Shown piece after piece: positions 1 to 4,764 of a DNA stretch of 7,022 nucleotides. The position numbers and the translations under genes are program-made. The notes beneath the pieces are model-generated. The model was not told where the DNA came from, searched no databases, and saw only the letters and a list, made by a program, of their open reading frames with translations. This stretch comes from Syntrophomonadaceae bacterium (lineage in GTDB: Bacteria; Bacillota; Syntrophomonadia; Syntrophomonadales; Syntrophothermaceae). How positions within the stretch are numbered: the first letter of the stretch is position 1; each line of letters starts with the position of its first letter. The stretch is taken from the NCBI GenBank assembly GCA_029907055.1, contig JARYMO010000075.1, forward strand, positions 1 to 7,022, written 5' to 3'.

Positions 1-1
1 C

Positions 2-115
2 TCCGAACTGCGGGACGTGCTCGACGCCAGGAAGCCCGGCCAGACGGTCAAGGTGACGCTGCTGCGGGAGGGCAGGGAACTTACCCTGTCGCTGGTGCTG
101 GAGGAAAAGCCGTGA
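2..115 (+). CDS. C-terminal end of a PDZ-domain protein, probably an HtrA/DegP-type serine protease (5' truncated)
   Basis: Only the last 37 codons are in the window, read in frame from position 2 to TGA at 113-115. The peptide begins SELRDVLDARKPGQTVKVTL and ends in LVLEEKP. This is the usual end of a PDZ domain: a helix (ELRDVLDAR), a turn (KPGQ), then two beta strands carrying an 'R-x-G-x-x-x-x-x-x-V-x-L' pattern. In bacteria such C-terminal PDZ endings are most common in HtrA/DegP/DegQ envelope proteases, where the domain binds exposed C-termini of misfolded proteins. No catalytic residues are in view, so the protease identity is inference. RseP/site-2 proteases, CtpA-type proteases and other PDZ proteins are alternatives. 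No terminator is visible before the phosphofructokinase gene 136 bases downstream, so read-through is possible. Confidence 0.6.
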   Translation, partial: SELRDVLDARKPGQTVKVTLLREGRELTLSLVLEEKP

Positions 116-237
116 GCGGCGGCAGCGAAGGGGAGGAAACGCCATCCGCGGTGGAGAAGATGAGGGAGTGGGAGGGCCCTTCCCCGGCCTTGTCGGGACG
201 CACGCCCGCGGGGTGAGGGAGAGGGGTGCCCTCAACG

Positions 238-243
238 AGGAGG
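238..243 (+). promoter_or_regulatory. Shine-Dalgarno sequence fixing the phosphofructokinase start
   Basis: A perfect AGGAGG lies 8 bases before the GTG at 252. It selects that codon over the in-frame GTG at 168. The 28 codons between the two starts encode a Gly/Arg-rich stretch unlike any phosphofructokinase N-terminus. Confidence 0.75.
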
Positions 244-251
244 AGAGGAAG

Positions 252-1343
252 GTGGGTGCCATTCGCAGGATAGGCGTGCTGACCGGGGGCGGAGACTGCC
301 CGGGACTCAACGCGGTCATCCGCGCGGTCACCAAGTCGGCCATCCAGCTCTACGGCTGGGAGGTCATCGGCTTCGAGGACGGTTTCAAGGGGCTGGTGGA
401 GAACACCTACCGCCACCTGGACATGGACAGCGTGTCAGGCATCATCCACCGGGGGGGCACCATCCTGGGCACCACCAACCGGGACAACCCCTTCCACTTC
501 CTGGTACAGGAGAAACCGGAAGCGGTCTACCGTGACATGTCCGACCAGGCGATGGCCAACCTGGAAGCGCTGGGGGTGGAGGCGCTCATCATTATCGGAG
601 GTGACGGCAGCCTCAACATCGCTCACGGCTTCGCCCGCAAGGGGCTGAAGGTGGTGGGGGTGCCCAAGACCATCGACAACGACATCATGGCCACCGACAT
701 CACCTTCGGCTTCGACACCGCGGTGCTGACCGCTACCGAGGCGCTGGACCGGCTGCACTCCACGGCCGAATCCCACCACCGGGCCATGATCCTGGAGGTG
801 ATGGGGCGCTACGCGGGGTGGATCGCCCTGGAGTCCGGCATCGCCGGCGGGGCCGACGTCATCCTCATCCCGGAAATCCCGTTCCGCCTGGAACGGGTGG
901 CGGCCAAGATCGAGGAGCGCAAGCGCTACGGCAAGAAGTTCAGCATCATCGTGGTGGCGGAGGGGGCCGTGCCGGTGGGAGGCCAGATGGTGGTGCAGAA
1001 ACTGGTGCCGGAGAGCCACGACCCGGTGCGCCTGGGGGGCATCGGGCAGCAGGTGGCGCAGCAGCTGGAAGACCTGAGCGGCATGGAAACGCGGGTCACC
1101 GTGCTGGGGCACCTGCAGCGGGGCGGCAGCCCCACCGCCTTTGACCGCATCCTCTCCACCCGCTACGGGGTGGCGGCGGTGAAGGCGGTGGCGGCGGGCG
1201 ATTTCGGCACCATGGTCAGCCTGCGCACGCCGCGCATCGTCACCGTGCCGCTGGAGGAGGCCATCGGCGAGATCCGCAAGGTGCCGCTGGACCACGACAT
1301 GATCATGGCGGCCCGCGCGGTGGGCGTGAGCTTCGGGGACTGA
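252..1343 (+). CDS. pfkA: 6-phosphofructokinase, mixed-signature (group III-like) type
   Basis: Cytosolic enzyme of glycolysis that phosphorylates fructose 6-phosphate to fructose 1,6-bisphosphate. From the GTG start the protein is 363 residues, longer than the roughly 320 of E. coli PfkA and typical of the mixed-substrate PFK group. Visible motifs are the N-terminal nucleotide loop LTGGGDCPGLN (10-20), GGDGS (116-120), PKTIDND (138-144) with Asp142 as the expected catalytic base, MGRYAGW (184-190) and GHLQRGG (286-292), both of which contact the sugar phosphate. Gly119, at the E. coli Gly104 position, points to ATP as donor. Lys139, at the Gly124 position, is the residue seen in pyrophosphate-dependent enzymes; the Gly/Lys pair also occurs in ATP-using members such as the trypanosome enzyme. 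ATP use is therefore favoured but not proven. The gene may share a transcript with the PDZ gene, because no promoter is obvious upstream. Confidence 0.95.
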   Translation: MGAIRRIGVLTGGGDCPGLNAVIRAVTKSAIQLYGWEVIGFEDGFKGLVENTYRHLDMDSVSGIIHRGGTILGTTNRDNPFHFLVQEKPEAVYRDMSDQAMANLEALGVEALIIIGGDGSLNIAHGFARKGLKVVGVPKTIDNDIMATDITFGFDTAVLTATEALDRLHSTAESHHRAMILEVMGRYAGWIALESGIAGGADVILIPEIPFRLERVAAKIEERKRYGKKFSIIVVAEGAVPVGGQMVVQKLVPESHDPVRLGGIGQQVAQQLEDLSGMETRVTVLGHLQRGGSPTAFDRILSTRYGVAAVKAVAAGDFGTMVSLRTPRIVTVPLEEAIGEIRKVPLDHDMIMAARAVGVSFGD

Positions 1344-1384
1344 CAGCCGTGGAGCCGGCGCCGCCCTGGGCGAGGCGGGCGACC

Positions 1385-1413
1385 TTGCGCCTGCCGGGGC
1401 GGATGGCTATAAT
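1385..1413 (+). promoter_or_regulatory. Sigma-A/sigma-70 promoter for the PH-domain membrane protein
   Basis: TTGCGC (1385-1390), a 17-base spacer and a perfect TATAAT (1408-1413) predict a start near 1420, about 37 bases before the GTG at 1457. The TATAAT stands out in very GC-rich sequence. No convincing terminator was seen between the phosphofructokinase stop and this promoter. Confidence 0.75.
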
Positions 1414-1456
1414 AGTGTCCGTGTGGGTGGCAGGTTGAGGCAGAGGGGGAATTACA

Positions 1457-2293
1457 GTGGTGTTCAAACCCAGGGGAGGAATATGGGGAGGAATCGTCGG
1501 TCTGCTGCTGGGTGGAGTGGGGTTCGGCCTGGCCATCTGGGCCGTCAACTTCTCCCTCGTCGCTCCCGATGAACAGACCTTGCGCTGGTTCCTGCTGGTC
1601 CCCGCCTACGGCCTGGCGGGGTTCTTCGTGTACCTGCTGCTGGGAGCGTTCAACCTCCGGTACCGGGCGGGAGACGATGGGCTCTCCATCCGCTGGGCGA
1701 CGCGGCGCATCACCGTCCCCTGGAACCAGGTGCGGCGGGTGGTGCGCGTGACCGGGCGCAAGAACCTGGGCGCCCTCACCGGCATGAGCTGGCCCGGCTA
1801 CATAGTAGGGACCTACACCCTGCGCGGAGTGGCACTGGTCAAGATGTACGGGACGCAGCCCAAGGGCGAGGTGGTGGTGGTGGAGACCGACCGCGGCAAC
1901 TTCGGCCTCACCCCCGCCGACGCGGACCGTTTCGTCATCGAGGTCCTGCGCCGGAGCGGGGCCGAGCTGGAGGAGGTCAACGCCGACGAGATGCCCGAAG
2001 AGGTGAGGGGCAAGATCCTGGGCGAGGACATCATCTACATGGGCCTGTACGCGCTCAACCTGGTGCTGCTGCTGGGCGTCATCGCCTACCAGGCGGTGTT
2101 CTTTCCCGGTTCGGGAGCCTCGCGCATCTACGTCCTCTTCATCGCCCTGGGCATGGGGGTGCTGGCCTTCAACATCGGCAATGCCAGCCGCGTGTACCAG
2201 TTCATGCCCTCCGCCGCCTACCTGGTGTGGATCCTGAGCTTCTTCGTGATGGCCACCTTCCTGGTCTTTTCCATCTACGGCATCGCTCCCTAG
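1457..2293 (+). CDS. Membrane protein with a bacterial PH-like (bPH_5-type) domain
   Basis: The 278-residue protein starts at GTG, preceded by AGGGGGA-type ribosome pairing (1443-1450) six bases upstream. Two hydrophobic helices come first (about 9-30 and 43-65). A soluble domain (about 66-165) has the hallmarks of the bacterial PH-like family: a strand ending in 'DDGLSIRW', a VPWNQVRRV segment (87-95), a SWPGYIVG turn (111-118) and an FGLTPADADRF ending (149-159). A charged linker leads to three further helices (about 193-215, 224-243 and 253-276). Proteins of this type are common in Gram-positive bacteria, mostly uncharacterised; the domain probably binds a protein or lipid at the membrane face. 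The function is unknown, and the neighbours give no clue because the gene has its own promoter and is followed by a hairpin. The domain is assigned from remembered family patterns, not a search. Confidence 0.8.
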   Translation: MVFKPRGGIWGGIVGLLLGGVGFGLAIWAVNFSLVAPDEQTLRWFLLVPAYGLAGFFVYLLLGAFNLRYRAGDDGLSIRWATRRITVPWNQVRRVVRVTGRKNLGALTGMSWPGYIVGTYTLRGVALVKMYGTQPKGEVVVVETDRGNFGLTPADADRFVIEVLRRSGAELEEVNADEMPEEVRGKILGEDIIYMGLYALNLVLLLGVIAYQAVFFPGSGASRIYVLFIALGMGVLAFNIGNASRVYQFMPSAAYLVWILSFFVMATFLVFSIYGIAP

Positions 2294-2327
2294 GCGGGGG
2301 CCGGGAGAGGGCCAGGGCGGGCGATGG

Positions 2328-2354
2328 GTATACCGTAAATTGGTTATGGTAAAC
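2328..2354. other. AT-rich imperfect dyad in the intergenic gap
   Basis: GTATACC (2328-2334) and GGTAAAC (2348-2354) are inverted copies matching at 6 of 7 positions around a 13-base AT-rich spacer. The left arm also sits in the 8-base palindrome GGTATACC (2327-2334). This low-GC patch is conspicuous against its surroundings. It could be an operator, a weak promoter on either strand, or part of the 3' end of the upstream transcript. No consensus promoter could be fitted to it. Confidence 0.3.
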
Positions 2355-2372
2355 TAGCGCGACACATTCTCC

Positions 2373-2397
2373 GGGGGCGGCCGCAACGGCCGCCCCT
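2373..2397 (+). terminator. GC-rich hairpin, probable terminator of the PH-domain gene
   Basis: GGGGCGGCCG (2374-2383) pairs exactly with CGGCCGCCCC (2387-2396) around a CAA loop; G2373 and T2397 could add a G-U pair. It lies 80 bases after the membrane-protein stop and 24 bases before the next -35 box. The downstream run is only TCCTC, not a true U-tract, so intrinsic termination may be weak. Confidence 0.5.
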
Positions 2398-2420
2398 CCT
2401 CGCGTCGGCCGCGGGCTTCG

Positions 2421-2450
2421 TTGCTGGGGCCGCCCCGGGCAGATTATAAT
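2421..2450 (+). promoter_or_regulatory. Sigma-A/sigma-70 promoter for the YchF-like gene
   Basis: TTGCTG (2421-2426), an 18-base spacer and a perfect TATAAT (2445-2450) predict a start near 2457. The leader is about 26 bases and carries AGGGAG (2470-2475) seven bases before the ATG at 2483. The -10 region shares the string TATAATAGT with the promoter at 1408-1416. Confidence 0.75.
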
Positions 2451-2482
2451 AGTACTAACAGTCGCAAGAAGGGAGCAACCGG

Positions 2483-3541
2483 ATGCAGCTTGGACTGATA
2501 GGACTGCCACTGGTGGGCAAGACCACCCTGTTCGAACTGCTGGCCGAGAGCCGCACCAGCGGGGCAGGCCGCACCCACCAGGCGGTGGTGCGCATTCCCG
2601 ACCCGCGCGTCGATTTCCTCTCGGAACTCTTCCACCCCCGCAAGACCACCTACGCACAGTTGGAGATCGTTGATATCCCCGGCCTGGTCCCCGGATCGGA
2701 CAGGGGGGCGGCGGCCTTCCTGGCCGCGGTGCGGGGAGCGGATGCCCTGGTGCACGTGGTGCGGGTGTTCGAGGACGAGCAGGTCCCCCACGTGGAGGGC
2801 AGCGTGGACCCGTTGCGCGACATCGAGCTCATCAACTACGAGTTGCTGCTGGCAGACCTGGACCTGGTGGAGAAGCGCCTGGAACGCATGCAGGCGGGCA
2901 AGAAGAAGAAGGGCAGCGGGGAGGAGCAGGTCCTGCTGGAGCGGCTGCGGAGCGCCCTGGAGGCCGAGCAGCCGATTTCCACGCTCTCCTTCAGCGAGCA
3001 GGAGCGGGCGATGATGAGCGCCTACCAGTTCCTCACCACCAAGCCGCTGGTGCTGGTGTTGAACGTGGGGGAGGAGCACCTGCGCAGCAGGAGTTTCCCC
3101 GGCCAGGAGGGAATAACTGAGTATGCGCGTTCCCACGGGATGCCGTTGCTGGTGGTGTCTGCCAGGCTGGAGGCGGAGATCGCCGAGCTGGAGGGCGAGG
3201 AGCGGGCGCTGTTCATGCAGGAGGCAGGCATCGATGAACCGGGGGTAGTGCGCCTGGCGCGCACGGTGTACCAATGCCTGGGACTGATCTCCTTCTTCAC
3301 CGTGGGCGAGGACGAGGTCAAGGCCTGGACCATACCGGCCGGCACGCCGGCCCGCAGGGCGGCGGGCAAGATCCACTCCGACATCGAGCGGGGCTTCATC
3401 CGGGCCGAGGTGGTCAACTACCAGGACATGGTGACCTACCGGAGCATGGCCCGCATCAAGGAACAGGGGCTGTTCCGCCTGGAAGGCAAGGACTACGTCA
3501 TCCAGGACGGGGAGATCGTCCATTTCCGTTTCAACGTGTGA
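2483..3541 (+). CDS. ychF: YchF/OLA1-family P-loop NTPase, divergent form with C-terminal TGS-like (DUF933) domain
   Basis: A 352-residue cytosolic protein of the Obg-related YchF family, which binds and hydrolyses ATP or GTP and associates with ribosomes and stress responses in studied members. The P-loop is GLPLVGKTT (7-15), where classical YchF has GLPNVGKST. The G3 motif is DIPGL (64-68); Leu follows the Gly where Ras-type enzymes have the catalytic Gln, as in HAS-GTPases. The base-recognition loop is NVGE (194-197), matching the NxxE that relaxes nucleotide choice in YchF. A charged helical insert lies around 118-190. The C-terminal part from about 267 closely follows the YchF TGS-like domain (VKAWTIPAGT, GFIRAEVVNY, EGKDYVIQDG, final HFRFNV). 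The segment after G3 lacks the usual GxGLGNxFL stretch, so this may be a clostridial-type paralogue rather than the orthologue of E. coli YchF. It appears monocistronic. Confidence 0.88.
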   Translation: MQLGLIGLPLVGKTTLFELLAESRTSGAGRTHQAVVRIPDPRVDFLSELFHPRKTTYAQLEIVDIPGLVPGSDRGAAAFLAAVRGADALVHVVRVFEDEQVPHVEGSVDPLRDIELINYELLLADLDLVEKRLERMQAGKKKKGSGEEQVLLERLRSALEAEQPISTLSFSEQERAMMSAYQFLTTKPLVLVLNVGEEHLRSRSFPGQEGITEYARSHGMPLLVVSARLEAEIAELEGEERALFMQEAGIDEPGVVRLARTVYQCLGLISFFTVGEDEVKAWTIPAGTPARRAAGKIHSDIERGFIRAEVVNYQDMVTYRSMARIKEQGLFRLEGKDYVIQDGEIVHFRFNV

Positions 3542-3559
3542 GGGGTGGAGCGGTTCAAG

Positions 3560-3589
3560 CTGTCGGCGCGCGGCGCCGACACCTATAGT
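3560..3589 (+). promoter_or_regulatory. Weak candidate promoter for the nuclease-ATPase operon
   Basis: TATAGT (3584-3589) matches the -10 consensus at 5 of 6 positions. The best-placed -35, CTGTCG (3560-3565, 18-base spacer), matches only 3 of 6. The spacer is filled by the inverted repeat, as expected of a promoter that needs an activator or is blocked by a repressor. The predicted start is near 3596. Confidence 0.35.
3561..3581. repeat. Perfect inverted repeat upstream of the nuclease operon
   Basis: TGTCGGCGC (3561-3569) and GCGCCGACA (3573-3581) are exact inverted copies around a GCG loop. The repeat starts 20 bases after the YchF-like stop and ends two bases before a TATAGT box. There is no T-run after it, which argues against a simple terminator. 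Its position suits an operator between the -35 and -10 elements of the next operon. A read-through hairpin or transcript-end structure is the alternative. Confidence 0.6.
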
Positions 3590-3630
3590 GGTGACGACAT
3601 GCGGACATCATCGAGGAAGCGGGTGAACAC

Positions 3631-4764
3631 ATGGCGGCAAAGGGGCTGAGATTCGCGCATCTGGGCGATGTGCACCTGGGACACCGGTTCGCGTACCTGC
3701 CGCGCGAGAAGCGGCGGGTCAGGCAGCGCGAGGTCCGCGAGACCTTCACCCGGATGCTGGAGGAGATCTCCCGGCAGGCGGTGGAGCTGGTGCTGGTGGC
3801 AGGGGACCTGTTCGAGCACGAGGCGGCCGACAAGGCCCTGGTGCAGACGCTGCAGGACCGCCTGGGCAAGGTGGGGGTGCCGGTGGTGGTGGCGGCGGGC
3901 AACCATGACCCGCTGGTGAGCGATTCCCCCTATCTGGCCGAGGGCTGGCCGGCCAACGTGCACGTGCTGCGCGGCGCCGGCTGGCAGGTGGTGGACCTGC
4001 CGGAGCTGGATGCCAGCGTGGTGGGACTGAGCCACCAGGCCCCGGATGACCCCGGCCACGGACTGGAGGGCGTCCCGGAGACCAGCCGCGCGCACCGCAT
4101 CGTGCTGGCACACGCTACCCTTGATGACCTGTATTCCTCCTCCCCCAGCCTGCCCGCCACCTTGCAGGACCTGGAACGGCTGCGCGCCGACTACCTGGCC
4201 CTCGGGCACTACCACAATTTCCACCCCATCCACGACAGCGAGGGCCGGCTGTGCGGCTGCTACCCGGGAACGCCGGAGCCGGTGGGCTTTGACGAGCGGG
4301 GGCAGCACGGCTTCGTGGTGGGGCGCCTGCGCGAGGGCGACGTCCACCTGGACTTCGTGCCCCTGGCCCAGCGCTCCTACCTGCAGGCGGAGGTGAACGT
4401 CTCCGGCTGCGAGTCCCTGCAGGACATCCTGGAGCGGGCGGAGGCGGCCATGCGCGCGGATGACGGCCAGCACCTGTGGGAGCTGGTGCTGACCGGGGAG
4501 GTCGACACCGACCTCAACGTGGAGACCGACTGGCTGGCGCACGAACTGCAGGACCGCGCCTTCTTCGTCAAGGTGCGCTCGGACCTGGTTCCGGCCTACA
4601 ACCTGTTCGAGATGAAGAAGAGGCCGGGGGTGGTCTCCTACTTCATTGCCCACATGGAGAACAAGCTCAGCGCTGCCCAGAGTGCCGCCGAACGACAGAA
4701 GATCCAGAGGGCGATCGTCGTCGGCCTGGACGCCCTTACCAAGGGGGAGTTGAAGAGACGATGA
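3631..4764 (+). CDS. SbcD/Mre11/YhaO-like DNA repair metallo-nuclease
   Basis: A 377-residue calcineurin-type phosphoesterase, the nuclease half of an SbcCD/Mre11-Rad50-like pair. All metal-site motifs are present: DxH in HLGDVHLG (Asp13, His15), GDLF (Asp59), GNHD (90-93, with His92 as likely acid), the isolated His161 in VLAHATLD, and GHYH (192-195). These should bind two Mn2+ and cut DNA phosphodiester bonds. The catalytic domain covers about 6-240. The rest resembles the capping domain plus a C-terminal helical region (about 335-377) that in this family grips the partner's coiled-coil base. Length is near E. coli SbcD (about 400) and B. subtilis YhaO. The ATG has modest ribosome pairing (GGGTGA, 3621-3626, spaced short), but the protein aligns from this Met. 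The stop overlaps the next start as ATGA, so the two genes are translationally coupled. Because of its partner, a YhaO-type assignment is preferred over true SbcD. Confidence 0.9.
   Translation: MAAKGLRFAHLGDVHLGHRFAYLPREKRRVRQREVRETFTRMLEEISRQAVELVLVAGDLFEHEAADKALVQTLQDRLGKVGVPVVVAAGNHDPLVSDSPYLAEGWPANVHVLRGAGWQVVDLPELDASVVGLSHQAPDDPGHGLEGVPETSRAHRIVLAHATLDDLYSSSPSLPATLQDLERLRADYLALGHYHNFHPIHDSEGRLCGCYPGTPEPVGFDERGQHGFVVGRLREGDVHLDFVPLAQRSYLQAEVNVSGCESLQDILERAEAAMRADDGQHLWELVLTGEVDTDLNVETDWLAHELQDRAFFVKVRSDLVPAYNLFEMKKRPGVVSYFIAHMENKLSAAQSAAERQKIQRAIVVGLDALTKGELKRR

Noticed and set aside
168..251. In-frame GTG at 168 giving phosphofructokinase a 28-residue N-terminal extension
   Set aside because: No matching family N-terminus. 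The GTG at 252 has a perfect AGGAGG at 8 bases and starts the protein just before the nucleotide loop, as in other phosphofructokinases.
1344..1384. Terminator after the phosphofructokinase gene
   Set aside because: The stretch is GC-rich with short imperfect complementarity, but there is no stable exact stem and no T-run.
3541..3630. LexA (SOS) box before the nuclease operon
   Set aside because: Looked for the Gram-positive CGAAC-N4-GTTCG pattern because the B. subtilis counterpart is recalled as SOS-controlled. No such site is present; only the unrelated GC dyad is.
3599..3649. 17-codon frame starting ATG at 3599 and overlapping the nuclease start
   Set aside because: It would begin only about three bases after the predicted transcription start, and its Arg-rich peptide has no supporting feature. 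Probably chance.
4476..4760. In-frame upstream extension of the YhaN-like ATPase
   Set aside because: It overlaps the nuclease gene in another frame and is a low-complexity Gly/Arg-rich translation. The ATG at 4761 is coupled by ATGA and gives the standard YhaN N-terminus.
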